From an uncultured beta proteobacterium (lineage in GTDB: Bacteria; Pseudomonadota; Gammaproteobacteria; Burkholderiales; Burkholderiaceae_C): DNA of 64,000 bases. Both the position numbers and the translations under genes were made by a program. The notes under the pieces were generated by a model. It was not told the origin of the DNA. It was given only the letters and a program-made list of their open reading frames with translations, and did not search any database. The DNA is taken from NCBI GenBank assembly GCA_903830985.1, contig CAIKVZ010000069.1, positions 1 to 64,000 on the forward strand, given 5' to 3'. Below, in pieces: positions 1 to 8,370 of this stretch. Position 1 is the first letter of the stretch; each line of letters begins with the position of its first letter.

Positions 1-431
1 TCGTGATCGGGCACTGTTTGCGGCAGCGCTTGGCCGGGAACCAGGTAAAGCAGGTCCAACCGAATGTCGCTGTTGTCAACGACAAATTCCAGCGGCGTGT
101 TGTCCAGCATGTCGCCCGGCGCCATCAGCGCCAGCAGACGGATCAAGGGCCGCTCGGGCCCGGCCATGCGGTGAAGCCGCCGTTGCGCCAGCGCCCGGGC
201 CTGCATCTCCAGGGCGAAGTCACGCTGCTCGAGCGCGAGCAGGAGGTGAAACATCTGCATACAGGTATGCGCCAGATCGGGGCTAGCATGGGTCTGAACG
301 ACGAGCTCGGCGATTTTTGCTGCAGGCAGGCGAGCGAGCCTGACCAGGCCCAACAGCGGCTGTATATCGAGTTCGACCATGCGGAACTTCGCCCCCGCCT
401 CTGGAGTCAGTGCTGGCTGCATTGGAAACAT
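1..431 (-). CDS. Partial hypothetical protein (N-terminal part)
   Basis: An open frame runs off the left edge; about 143 codons are visible. An in-frame TAA lies directly before the ATG ending at 431. Internal ATGs ending at 422 and 380 are alternative starts, and none has a strong ribosome binding site. The visible part has no signal peptide. It is rich in Leu, Ala and Arg and looks helical (LARLPAAKIAEL, QMFHLLLALEQRDF), then changes to a more mixed segment with LLALMAPGDMLDNTPLEF. The family was not recognised. It is divergent from the next gene, with 95 bases between starts. The overlapping frames on the other strand lack a start signal, so this is the better reading. Confidence 0.6.
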   Translation of the reverse strand, partial: MFPMQPALTPEAGAKFRMVELDIQPLLGLVRLARLPAAKIAELVVQTHASPDLAHTCMQMFHLLLALEQRDFALEMQARALAQRRLHRMAGPERPLIRLLALMAPGDMLDNTPLEFVVDNSDIRLDLLYLVPGQALPQTVPDH

Positions 432-526
432 TTACCGGGACTTCGCATTTCGACATCGTACCCACACGCGGTGTCGGCAAGCTGGAGCCCATTGCGATCA
501 AGCATCTGCAACAGGAGCACGACCCC

Positions 527-1027
527 ATGGATAACAGTGACGATTTGACGGCCACACCGGCGCAGCAGCCAGTTCAACACGCGCCGGCCATTCCCCTGGA
601 ACAGTTGGTAGCCGAGGTCTATTCGGGCGCATCCCCGACGGTACAAAGCCGCATGCTCACGCAACTGGTGGCCCAGGTCTATGAGGCCGCGCCCGTGGTC
701 GAGCGCCGACGGCTGTTGGAACAACTGCTCAGGCCCCTGGGACTGCTCTCCATCGTGGCGGTGGCCAACGGCATCTTTGCGCAGTTCCGGCTGCGCGGCG
801 GCTGGAGTGAACTGCAACTGCAAGCGCAGGACATTCAGCGGATTCGCACCAGCGACGTCATGGCCCTGGTCGAACATGTGCAGCAGGTCAGCGTCGAAAC
901 CGTGGACGGCCTGGCCCAGTTGCTTGCGCGCTCTCCGACGCTGGCCGGCTCGGCGGCGGCGGCGCTGCTCACGAGTTGGCTGCTGCAGCGCGCCAAGAAT
1001 CGACGGGCGACTGATCGCCAGGACTGA
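527..1027 (+). CDS. Hypothetical protein, possibly membrane-anchored at the C-terminus
   Basis: A 166-residue protein of unknown function. The open frame extends upstream to 410, but the ATG at 527 has a ribosome binding site (AGGAG about nine bases upstream), and the extension would overlap the divergent gene. After an acidic, Pro/Ala-rich N-terminus come two similar short motifs, LEQLVAEVY and LTQLVAQVY, then charged helices. There are two mildly hydrophobic stretches (around LLSIVAVANGIF and AAAALLTSWLL) before a basic tail. The duplicated motif suggests a small internal repeat. It could be a peripheral or tail-anchored membrane protein; no domain was recognised. Confidence 0.6.
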   Translation: MDNSDDLTATPAQQPVQHAPAIPLEQLVAEVYSGASPTVQSRMLTQLVAQVYEAAPVVERRRLLEQLLRPLGLLSIVAVANGIFAQFRLRGGWSELQLQAQDIQRIRTSDVMALVEHVQQVSVETVDGLAQLLARSPTLAGSAAAALLTSWLLQRAKNRRATDRQD

Positions 1028-1057
1028 TGGCTGGCTTGCGGCCTGTACAGTCGGCCC

Positions 1058-1912
1058 ATGCCCTGGATCGATACCCATTGCCACCTCGACGCGCCCGAAT
1101 TTGGTCCTCAACTGAAGGATCGATTGGCAGTGCGCGCGCACGCCGCACAGCAGGGCGTGGCACTGTGCGTTTGCCCTGCGGTGCAGGTGGCGGGCTTTGC
1201 CGCGCTGCAAGCGCTGGTCCATGCCAGCGGCGACGGCTATGCGCTGGGCATTCACCCCCTGTTCTTGCCGCAGGCGCAGGACGCCGATCTGAACTTTCTG
1301 GACCAGGCCCTGGCCGCTGCAGCGGCTGACCAGAATCTGGTTGCGGTGGGCGAGTTCGGCCTGGACTTCTTCGTGCCCGAACTGTGCACGCCGCAAGGGC
1401 GCGACAAACAGGAGCGGTTTTACCGTGCCCAGCTGGTACTGGCGCAGCGCCATGGACTGCCGGTGCTGCTGCATGTGCGGCGCTCTGCGGACCGATTGCT
1501 CAAATACCTGCGCGAGCTGAATTTCAGCCAGGGCGGCATCGCGCACGCCTTCAACGGCAGCGCGCAGCAGGCTAGAGGCTTCATCGATCTGGGCTTCAAG
1601 CTGGGCTTTGGCGGCGCGCTGACTTTCGAGCGGGCCCTGCAACTGCGCCGCTTGGCGGCAACGCTGCCGCTGGACGCCATCGTGCTGGAGACCGACGCCC
1701 CCGACATGCCGCCGCATTGGTTGTATGCCACGGCGCAGCAGCGCGCTCTGGGTCAGGTGCAGGGCCGCAACGAGCCGGCCGAGCTGCCGGGAATCACCGC
1801 CGTGCTGGCAGGCCTGAGGGGCATGGACGTAGCGGCCTTGGCGCAGGCCACGAGCGCCAACGCCTTGGCGGCCTTGCCAAAATTGCGAGGCCTGCTGCAG
1901 GCGCGACAATAG
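1058..1912 (+). CDS. TatD family metal-dependent hydrolase (DNase)
   Basis: A 284-residue TIM-barrel hydrolase of the TatD family, whose members are metal-dependent nucleases. It opens with the metal-binding motif DTHCHLD. Later family landmarks are VGEFGLDFF (Glu ligand), PVLLHVRRS (His ligand), GGIAHAFNGS (His) and VLETDAPDMPP (the Asp near the end). Length is normal for the family. The ATG follows the previous stop by about 30 bases; no strong ribosome binding site is visible. The next gene follows after 28 bases, so the two may be co-transcribed. Several TatD paralogues usually coexist in one genome, so a specific symbol is not assigned. Confidence 0.93.
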   Translation: MPWIDTHCHLDAPEFGPQLKDRLAVRAHAAQQGVALCVCPAVQVAGFAALQALVHASGDGYALGIHPLFLPQAQDADLNFLDQALAAAAADQNLVAVGEFGLDFFVPELCTPQGRDKQERFYRAQLVLAQRHGLPVLLHVRRSADRLLKYLRELNFSQGGIAHAFNGSAQQARGFIDLGFKLGFGGALTFERALQLRRLAATLPLDAIVLETDAPDMPPHWLYATAQQRALGQVQGRNEPAELPGITAVLAGLRGMDVAALAQATSANALAALPKLRGLLQARQ

Positions 1913-1940
1913 CCCGATCCGCCACCCGAACGCCATCCTC

Positions 1941-2699
1941 ATGACCCGTGCCAAACCAGCCAAACTTCCCGATGTGAACTTTTCCGACTACGGCGACGTG
2001 CGCTGCCTGCATCTGGGGACCGAGTGGGTGCAGGGCACGATGCTGCTGGATTCACCCTACGAGATCGAGCTGGAATACGTGCAGCGCATGATGGCCTGGT
2101 TGCTGTTCATCGAACCCGCGGCGCTGGCCAAGCGCCACGCCATGCAGCTCGGGCTGGGGGCGGGGTCACTGACCAAGTTCTGCCGCAAGAAGCTGCGCAT
2201 CAAGACCACCGCGATCGAACTCAATCCGCAAGTGGTGGCGGCGTGCCGCCTGTGGTTCAAGTTGCCGGCCGATGACACCAAGCTCGAAGTGATCCTGGGT
2301 GATGCGGCCGTGGTGGCGCAGCACCCGCACTGGCACGGCAAGATCGACGCCCTGCAGGTCGATCTGTACGACGAGGAGGCCGCCGCGCCGGTGCTGGACA
2401 GCGAGGCCTTCTACGCCGATTGCCGCAAGCTGCTGACGGTCGACGGCTGCATGACGGTGAACCTGTTTGGCCGCTCCAATAGCTACCCCTTGACCCTGGA
2501 AAAAATCGCCAACGCTTTTGGCGCCGACGCAGTCTGGGCCTTCAAGCCCACGCGCGAAGGCAATACCGTGGTGCTGGCGCAGCGCACCGCCAGCCGCCCG
2601 ACGCGCGTGTTGCTGGCGCAGCGCGCCGAAGCCATTCAGGCGCTGTGGGGACTGCCCACCAAGAAATGGTTGCGGGTGTTCCACCCCGTGCAGCCATAA
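1941..2699 (+). CDS. Spermidine synthase-like SAM-fold protein
   Basis: A 252-residue protein with the Rossmann-like fold of spermidine synthase/class I methyltransferases. The glycine-rich nucleotide motif is LGLGAGSLTKF at about residues 72-82, followed by the acidic strand end TAIELNPQVV and ILGDAAVV. The Asp-rich polyamine-site signature of true spermidine synthases is only partly present (QVDLYDEEA), so the substrate is uncertain. Homologues in Burkholderiales are usually annotated as spermidine synthase or spermidine synthase-like. No partner for making decarboxylated SAM is nearby. It could equally be an uncharacterised methyltransferase. Confidence 0.75.
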   Translation: MTRAKPAKLPDVNFSDYGDVRCLHLGTEWVQGTMLLDSPYEIELEYVQRMMAWLLFIEPAALAKRHAMQLGLGAGSLTKFCRKKLRIKTTAIELNPQVVAACRLWFKLPADDTKLEVILGDAAVVAQHPHWHGKIDALQVDLYDEEAAAPVLDSEAFYADCRKLLTVDGCMTVNLFGRSNSYPLTLEKIANAFGADAVWAFKPTREGNTVVLAQRTASRPTRVLLAQRAEAIQALWGLPTKKWLRVFHPVQP

Positions 2700-2738
2700 T
2701 TGATCTCAAAATGACAACTTGTCACCGTTCCTAACCGC

Positions 2739-4544
2739 GTGAGTACTGCCATGCCCCATAGAGCCCAGGTTTCTACAAGCCCCAAGCCGGAGTTTCACGG
2801 CCCGCTGGACTGGCACAGCCTGGTGCAGTGGCTCAACGAAGACGGCGTGATCAGCGACGACGAGGCGCAGCGCACCATCGCGCGCTGCTCTCAGGCGGAG
2901 AGCCGCCAGCACCCGCTGGTGCGTCTGGCCAGCGTCGCCATGAAGCGCGCTGCGGACGACAAGGTGCTGGACATCGAGATGCTGACGCAGTGGCTGGCCA
3001 CGCACGCCGGGCTGGACTACTTCCGCATCGACCCGCTCAAGGTGGACGTGGGCAAGGTGGCCGACGCGGTGAGCGCGGTCTACGCCGAACGGCATCGCAT
3101 CCTGCCAGTGCAGGTGACGCTGACCGAGCTGGTGATCGCCAGCGCCGAACCCTATGTGACGGACTGGGTGCAGGAGGTCGAGAGGCAAAGCAAGCGCCGC
3201 GTGCGCCGCGTGGTGAGCAGTCCGCTGGACATCGTGCGCTACACCGCTGAGTTCTTTTCGCTCGCCAAGTCGGTGCGCCAGGCCATGAAGGCGGGTGCCG
3301 GCAACAACAACACGGCCAGCTTCGAGCAGCTGGTGGAACTGGGCAAGGCCAACAAGGCGCTGGATGCGAACGACCAGGGTGTGGTGCGCGTCGTGGACTG
3401 GTTGTGGCAATACGCCTTCGACCAGCGCGCCAGCGACATCCATCTGGAGCCGCGGCGCGAGCAGGGCGCGATCCGCTTTCGCATCGACGGCATCCTGCAC
3501 CGCGTGTACCAGATGCCCATGGGCGTGCACAACGCCATCACGGCGCGCATCAAGCTGCTCGGGCGCATGGATGTGATCGAGAAGCGCCGTCCCCTGGACG
3601 GGCGCATCAAGACGCGCAACCAGCAGGGCGAAGAAGTGGAGATGCGAATTTCCACCTTGCCCACGGCCTTTGGCGAAAAGATGGTGATGCGGATATTCGA
3701 TCCCGACACCACGCTCAAGGACCTCGACGGACTGGGCTTTTCCCTGCACGACGCGCAGCGCTGGGAGACGCTGGTGAAGCGCCCGCACGGCATCATCCTG
3801 GTGACCGGGCCGACGGGCTCGGGCAAGACCACGACGCTGTACTCCACGCTCAAACGCCTGGCCACGGAAGAGGTCAACGTGAGCACGGTGGAAGACCCGA
3901 TCGAAATGATCGAGACCGCCTTCAATCAGACCCAGGTGCAGCCGCAGCTCGATTTTGGCTTCACGGAAGGCCTGCGCGCCCTCATGCGCCAGGACCCGGA
4001 CATCATCATGGTGGGCGAAATCCGCGACGCGCAAACCGCCGACATGGCGGTGCAGGCCGCACTCACCGGCCACCTGGTGTTCTCCACGCTGCACACCAAC
4101 GACGCGCCGGCGGCCATCAACCGCCTCATGGAGTTGGGTGTGCCGTCCTACCTGATCAACGCCACCATGCTCGGCGTGCTGGCGCAGCGTCTGGTGCGCA
4201 CCTTGTGCAAGGCCTGCCGCCTGCCGGATGAGGAGGCTTCGCGCGACACCCTGGACGAACTGGTCAAGCCCTGGAAGATCAACGGCGACTACCGTCCCTA
4301 CCGCGCCGTGGGTTGCATTGATTGCCGCATGACCGGCTTCAAGGGCCGCATGGGCCTGTACGAGTTGCTCACCATCAGCGAAGCCTTCAAGGAGAAGGTC
4401 ACGCAGCAGCCCAGCATCGACGCGCTGCGCCGTCAGGCCGTCGTCGACGGCATGCGCCCGCTGCGCCTGGCCGGCGCGCTGCGCGTCGCCGAAGGCGTGA
4501 CCACGCTGGACGAAGTGCTCAGCGCGACACCACCCTTGTCGTGA
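2739..4544 (+). CDS. GspE/PulE/PilB family secretion ATPase
   Basis: A 601-residue hexameric-type ATPase that powers type II secretion or type IV pili. The N-terminal third is a T2SSE-N-like domain. The C-terminal half has Walker A (GPTGSGKTTTLYSTL), an Asp box (ASDIHLEPR), Walker B with adjacent acidic residues (DIIMVGEIRD) and a His box (STLHTND). It also has the zinc-binding pairs CKAC and CIDC typical of GspE/PilB. Translation starts at GTG 2739 or ATG 2751, which adds only four residues. No other gsp or pil gene is adjacent and a terminator follows, so it is monocistronic. Which machine it serves cannot be told from here. Confidence 0.92.
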   Translation: MSTAMPHRAQVSTSPKPEFHGPLDWHSLVQWLNEDGVISDDEAQRTIARCSQAESRQHPLVRLASVAMKRAADDKVLDIEMLTQWLATHAGLDYFRIDPLKVDVGKVADAVSAVYAERHRILPVQVTLTELVIASAEPYVTDWVQEVERQSKRRVRRVVSSPLDIVRYTAEFFSLAKSVRQAMKAGAGNNNTASFEQLVELGKANKALDANDQGVVRVVDWLWQYAFDQRASDIHLEPRREQGAIRFRIDGILHRVYQMPMGVHNAITARIKLLGRMDVIEKRRPLDGRIKTRNQQGEEVEMRISTLPTAFGEKMVMRIFDPDTTLKDLDGLGFSLHDAQRWETLVKRPHGIILVTGPTGSGKTTTLYSTLKRLATEEVNVSTVEDPIEMIETAFNQTQVQPQLDFGFTEGLRALMRQDPDIIMVGEIRDAQTADMAVQAALTGHLVFSTLHTNDAPAAINRLMELGVPSYLINATMLGVLAQRLVRTLCKACRLPDEEASRDTLDELVKPWKINGDYRPYRAVGCIDCRMTGFKGRMGLYELLTISEAFKEKVTQQPSIDALRRQAVVDGMRPLRLAGALRVAEGVTTLDEVLSATPPLS

Positions 4545-4588
4545 GGCGTCGCTGTTGTGCCGGCGTGAGGGCACATCGGCAGGTTTGA

Positions 4589-4616
4589 AAAAAAGGCAGC
4601 TTAGGCTGCCTTTTTT
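4589..4616 (+). terminator. Rho-independent terminator after the GspE-like gene
   Basis: GGCAGC (4595-4600), a TTAG loop and GCTGCC form a six-pair stem. It is extended by flanking A and T runs and followed by TTTTTT. The A run in front makes it potentially active in both directions. Confidence 0.9.
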
Positions 4617-4944
4617 CTGGGAACGCAACGGCGCACAGGGCTTGATGCCGGCGAGGCTGGGCCAGAACGGGCTGATAGGCGAACCGCGCTCGTCGCTCAA
4701 TCGTGCCGTCATTTGTGGTTATCACAATGACTACGAAACAGTCATGTTCCATTTATGTAACAGTTCCTATATAAGTTCTCGCAAACCTGATTGACAAATG
4801 TCACAATGAGAACATCATGAGTAACTCTTCAGCGGTCAGTTTTGAAGGCTTTTTGACCCATTCTTGCTCTGCAACTGGCAGTGCATGACGAACCGCTGAC
4901 GGTAAATAAAACTTCATTTTCATAACCTAAAGGAAGGCTTCAAG
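4617..4944. promoter_or_regulatory. Leader region of the porin gene with an inverted repeat
   Basis: About 330 bases without a gene, clearly AT-richer than the surroundings. An almost perfect dyad lies at 4708-4731: GTCATTTGTG, spacer, CACAATGAC, with one unpaired base. TTGACA at 4793-4798 is a good -35 hexamer, but no convincing -10 lies 17 bases on. The ribosome binding site of the porin is AAAGGAAGG near 4930. The dyad could be an operator for the porin gene; no regulator is assigned. Confidence 0.4.
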
Positions 4945-5997
4945 ATGAATCTCACCCCCAAGACCCGCATCGCCCTGTGCGTTGCCGCAGCAGCTTCAAG
5001 TTTTGCCATGCCGCCGGCATCGGCGGGCGATCTCTCGGACCGCTTTGACGTGCACGGCTACGGTTTTCAGGACTACATGCAGGCATCGAAAAACCAGTAC
5101 ATGGGCGCTGACAAGCACGGGACCTGGGACCAGAATTTTCTCGGTGTTGTGGTGGCGGCCACCATTGACAGTCGCAGCAAGGTCTGGGCACAACTCGAAG
5201 CTTCGACCGAGGAGGGCACACGCTTTACCTGGTTCTTCCTGGACTACCAGTTCAACGATGCGGTGCGTGGGCACGTGGGTCGAGTCAAGCTGCCGCTGGG
5301 TTTTTACAACGAGACGATCGATCTGAAGTCGGCACAGGTGTCAGCACTGGCACCCAGCATCTACCACGGGGCTGCGGATTTTGTGCACGACTCCTACCAT
5401 GGTGTGGGCGTTGACGTGGAGCAGGACATTGCCGGCGGCCACGCGCTTTGGCAGGTATGGGGCGGCAACGTGTACGACGTCGATCCCCCGGTGGATTCAC
5501 GAGACCGCCGCGCCTTTGGCGGGCGCGTCACCTACGCCACACCGGTCGACGGCCTCAGGCTCATGGCCTCGGCTTACCGCACTCAGGTCCAGACACTGGC
5601 CGACTCGTCGATGTCGAACGAGGATCGCGCAATTCTTTCGGCAGAGTTTGTGCGCGACAACTGGGACTTGAAGGCTGAGTACGCGACGCACAAGTTCTTT
5701 GGTGTCTCCAGCAAGGGTTATTACGTTCAAGGGGCTTATGCCGTGAACGACAAGTGGACACCTTACCTGCGCTATGACAATGTGACACTGGACAAGAGCC
5801 AGAGCAGCGATCCCTCCCTGTACCAAAGTACCGTGGCGCTGGGCCTTGGCTACAAGCTCGGAAAAGGCATTGGCATGCGCGTGGAAAACCACTTCAACCG
5901 CGGCTACGGGCTTCCAGTGGCAGGGGGCGAGGTGGCGGCCGGCGCGGGCGCCAAGAAGTGGAATCTGCTCGCCGCCGAGATCAATTTCCAGTTTTGA
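4945..5997 (+). CDS. Outer-membrane porin-like protein
   Basis: A 350-residue protein with a clear signal peptide (basic start, then ALCVAAAASSFAMPPASAGD, cleavage near residue 27). The mature part shows the alternating aromatic/polar strands of a beta-barrel and ends in the C-terminal aromatic pattern INFQF, typical for BAM-dependent outer-membrane proteins. Motifs such as VHGYGFQDYM at the start and GRVKLPLGFYNE resemble the phosphate/pyrophosphate-selective porin (OprP/OprO) and related families rather than the classical Burkholderiales trimeric porins, but the substrate is not proven. A strong AAAGGAAGG site precedes the ATG. It is followed after 21 bases by a PstS-like gene, which suggests an operon and an anionic substrate. 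Confidence 0.75.
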   Translation: MNLTPKTRIALCVAAAASSFAMPPASAGDLSDRFDVHGYGFQDYMQASKNQYMGADKHGTWDQNFLGVVVAATIDSRSKVWAQLEASTEEGTRFTWFFLDYQFNDAVRGHVGRVKLPLGFYNETIDLKSAQVSALAPSIYHGAADFVHDSYHGVGVDVEQDIAGGHALWQVWGGNVYDVDPPVDSRDRRAFGGRVTYATPVDGLRLMASAYRTQVQTLADSSMSNEDRAILSAEFVRDNWDLKAEYATHKFFGVSSKGYYVQGAYAVNDKWTPYLRYDNVTLDKSQSSDPSLYQSTVALGLGYKLGKGIGMRVENHFNRGYGLPVAGGEVAAGAGAKKWNLLAAEINFQF

Positions 5998-6018
5998 TCT
6001 GAACTATTGGAGCCGAAC

Positions 6019-6435
6019 ATGAAGACACTGAATACAACTGTGCTGGTGCTGTGCTTGCTGGTGGCGGCACCCGCGATGGCCAGCGATGTGGCCGTCATCG
6101 TGAACAAGGGCAATGGCAACGCGGTGGACAAGGCGCTCGTGGCGAAGATCTACTTTGGCGAGGCCAAGTCCTGGAGCGATGGCAGCGCCATCGTGGCCTA
6201 CGATCTGCCGGAAGAGAAACCGGAGCGTGCCAGCTTTTCCACCGACCATTTGGGCAAGTCCGTGAGCAACATGAAAGCCCTGGCGTCGCGCAACATGTTC
6301 TCTGGAAAAGCTGTGCCGCCCAAGGAGCTTTCATCCGACGATGAAGTGAAGAAGAGCGTGGCTGCCAACAAGGCTGCGATTGGCTACATCAGGACCTCGA
6401 GCGTGGACGACACGGTCAAGGTGATCTTGAAGTGA
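6019..6435 (+). CDS. Small PstS-like periplasmic phosphate-binding family protein
   Basis: A 138-residue exported protein. The signal peptide runs to APAMA-SD near residue 21. The mature part has the PBP-like fold signature seen in short phosphate ABC transporter substrate-binding family proteins: IVNKGNG, KIYFGEAKSW (ending in the W-S-D-G turn) and GYIRTSSVDDTVKVI at the C-terminus. It is about half the length of a normal PstS, so it is a single-lobe or mini version. GGAG six bases upstream supports ATG 6019 over the earlier in-frame TTG at 6007. No pst permease is nearby. Its place between a porin and a chemoreceptor suggests a ligand-presenting or sensory role; this is inferred. Confidence 0.75.
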   Translation: MKTLNTTVLVLCLLVAAPAMASDVAVIVNKGNGNAVDKALVAKIYFGEAKSWSDGSAIVAYDLPEEKPERASFSTDHLGKSVSNMKALASRNMFSGKAVPPKELSSDDEVKKSVAANKAAIGYIRTSSVDDTVKVILK

Positions 6436-6532
6436 TAACCATCGACCAGCGCCCAGTTCGGCGCCTGCTGCAGGCGCGAAGGCGCTGACGAGATACCCGG
6501 ACAGGAAACATTCAGCTCAGGGAGCAGACATC

Positions 6533-8257
6533 ATGAAATTTCGCACCAAGATCTGGATGTTGCCATTGAGCGCCGCAACCGTTTTTGTCCTCGGTGTTGC
6601 CGTGACTTTCGCGGTAGGGTCGCGCACCTCCAGTGTGCTGACGCGACTGAACGAGGTGGACAACCCCTACATGGAAATGGGGTCACGCCTGGACCGCAAC
6701 TTTGAACAGGTACGCCTGACGCTACAAGCTGCCGTCTCCGAAAGTGACGCTGGCAAGCTCAAGGAAATCGACCCCATCCTGACCGCGGCGCATGCGGCGC
6801 TGAATCGCATTGCGCAGATTGAGGGCAAGGCGGACGAGGCGCGCGAACTCACATCCGCATTGGATGCGTTTTCCGCGAGTGCACTGGGAGCGGTGGGCGC
6901 CATGTTGAACAAGACTCCGGGCGCGGACGGCCCGGCACTGGTGTCCAAGATGCAGTCAACGCAGGCTGCGCTGGAAAAGCTGCTGTCGGCACGCCTTGGC
7001 GATGCCAAGGCAGCCATCGGGCTGGACCAGCAAGTGGCCAAGGACGGCGTGACACTCATGCTGTGGGTGGTGGCGGGGACCGGGCTGGTCGTGTTGGCGG
7101 TGCTCGGTGCGGCCTCCTTGGGCATTGTCCGGTCGGTGTGGAAGGACCTGGGGGGCGAGCCGTCGGAACTGAGGGATCTGGTGCAGCGTGTCGCCGATGG
7201 CGATTTGTCGGTTCGGGTGGAGGCGCCTCAGTCGGTGCCGGGCTCGCTGCAGCACGCCATGGGCGCCATGATTTCGCACATGCGCGACACCGTTGAGCTG
7301 ATTCTTCGGGCCACCGACTCGATCTCCACTGCCTCGTCCGAAGTCGCGACCGGCAGCCATGATCTGTCGTCACGCACCGAAGAAACCTCCACCAATCTCC
7401 AGAAGACCGCGTGCAGCATGGACCAACTCACCTGCAATGTGCGCCAGAGTGCCGACGCGGCAAGCCAGGCCAATCAATTGGCCAGCGCCGCTGCGGGTGC
7501 CGCGCGACGCGGCGGTGATGTGGTGGCGCAGGTGGTCTTGAACATGGATGAGATCAACGTCGCCAGTCGCAAGATCAGCGAAATCAGCAGCGTCATCGAC
7601 AGCATCGCTTTCCAGACCAATATCCTGGCGCTCAATGCCGCTGTCGAGGCGGCCCGTGCCGGGTCCGAAGGGCGCGGCTTTGCGGTCGTGGCCAGTGAAG
7701 TGCGCACGCTGGCGCAGCGCAGCGCGGCAGCGGCCAAGGAGATCAAGACCCTGATCAATGTGGCGTCGCAGAAGGTCGTGTCCGGTACTTCCCTGGTGCA
7801 GGAAACGGGCAACGCGATGCTGGAAATCGTCGCCGGTGTGCAGCGCGTCACCGACATCATTGGGGAGATCACGCTTGCGTCCGCCGAACAAGCCACGGGC
7901 ATCGGTCACGTCAACCAGTCGGTGTCGCAACTCGATCAGATGACCCAGCAGAATGCCGCGCTGGTGGAGCAGAGCACGGCCGCTGCCGAGAGTTTGCGCG
8001 AGCAAGCCGGCAAGCTGGTGGACGCGGTGTCGGTATTCCACCTGGAAGGTGACAGCGGGCGCTCAGCCCCAGCCTTGCCGGCAGAGCGTACCTTGTCTGC
8101 GGCCCCGCACGATGAGCGCCGCGGGCCGGTACGGGCGACGAATGTCACCCGTGCGAAGTTTGGCACCGCTGCCAGGCAGGAGGCCAAGGGCCCCGTACCC
8201 GGCGGCGAAGTCGCGTTGGCGAACACGGGCACTGACGACGAGTGGCTGAGTTTCTGA
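6533..8257 (+). CDS. Methyl-accepting chemotaxis protein
   Basis: A 574-residue transmembrane chemoreceptor. TM1 is at about residues 9-28, followed by a roughly 150-residue periplasmic helical sensor of four-helix-bundle type, TM2 at about 178-200, and a HAMP segment (VWKDLGGEPSELRDLVQRVADGDLSV). The cytoplasmic signalling coiled coil contains the hairpin core IAFQTNILALNAAVEAARAG, then GRGFAVVASEVRTLAQRSA. It ends in a flexible tail without an obvious NWETF-type pentapeptide. GGGAGCAGACATC precedes the ATG. The upstream PstS-like gene is about 97 bases away and in the same direction, so the small binding protein may present ligand to this receptor. A terminator follows directly. Confidence 0.93.
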   Translation: MKFRTKIWMLPLSAATVFVLGVAVTFAVGSRTSSVLTRLNEVDNPYMEMGSRLDRNFEQVRLTLQAAVSESDAGKLKEIDPILTAAHAALNRIAQIEGKADEARELTSALDAFSASALGAVGAMLNKTPGADGPALVSKMQSTQAALEKLLSARLGDAKAAIGLDQQVAKDGVTLMLWVVAGTGLVVLAVLGAASLGIVRSVWKDLGGEPSELRDLVQRVADGDLSVRVEAPQSVPGSLQHAMGAMISHMRDTVELILRATDSISTASSEVATGSHDLSSRTEETSTNLQKTACSMDQLTCNVRQSADAASQANQLASAAAGAARRGGDVVAQVVLNMDEINVASRKISEISSVIDSIAFQTNILALNAAVEAARAGSEGRGFAVVASEVRTLAQRSAAAAKEIKTLINVASQKVVSGTSLVQETGNAMLEIVAGVQRVTDIIGEITLASAEQATGIGHVNQSVSQLDQMTQQNAALVEQSTAAAESLREQAGKLVDAVSVFHLEGDSGRSAPALPAERTLSAAPHDERRGPVRATNVTRAKFGTAARQEAKGPVPGGEVALANTGTDDEWLSF

Positions 8258-8326
8258 GGGTCAGGGGACGAGGCGACTCATAGAAAGCTTTTGTCAAGGC
8301 TTGACGAGGTGTCAGCAGGCATGAAG

Positions 8327-8348
8327 AAAGCACCCGAGGGTGCTTTTT
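8327..8348. terminator. Bidirectional terminator between convergent genes
   Basis: AGCACC/GGTGCT stem with a CGAG loop. It is followed by TTTTT on the plus strand and by TTTCTT on the minus strand. It lies between the stop of the chemoreceptor and the stop of the hemerythrin, so it can end both transcripts. Confidence 0.85.
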
Positions 8349-8370
8349 CTGTGGGCAAATCCGGCGCTGA

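Noticed and set aside
407-1963. Long minus-strand open frame antisense to the TatD gene
   Set aside because: It mirrors a well-supported gene, its translation is Arg/Gln/His-rich and low in recognisable motifs, and it spans gene borders. It is a product of GC-rich codon use.
2706-4712. Long minus-strand open frame antisense to the GspE-like ATPase
   Set aside because: The plus strand has intact Walker and zinc motifs. The antisense reading has no domain and runs through the terminator.
4620-4944. Pho box upstream of the porin
   Set aside because: Some CTGTCAT-like fragments occur, but no pair of direct repeats with correct spacing was found.
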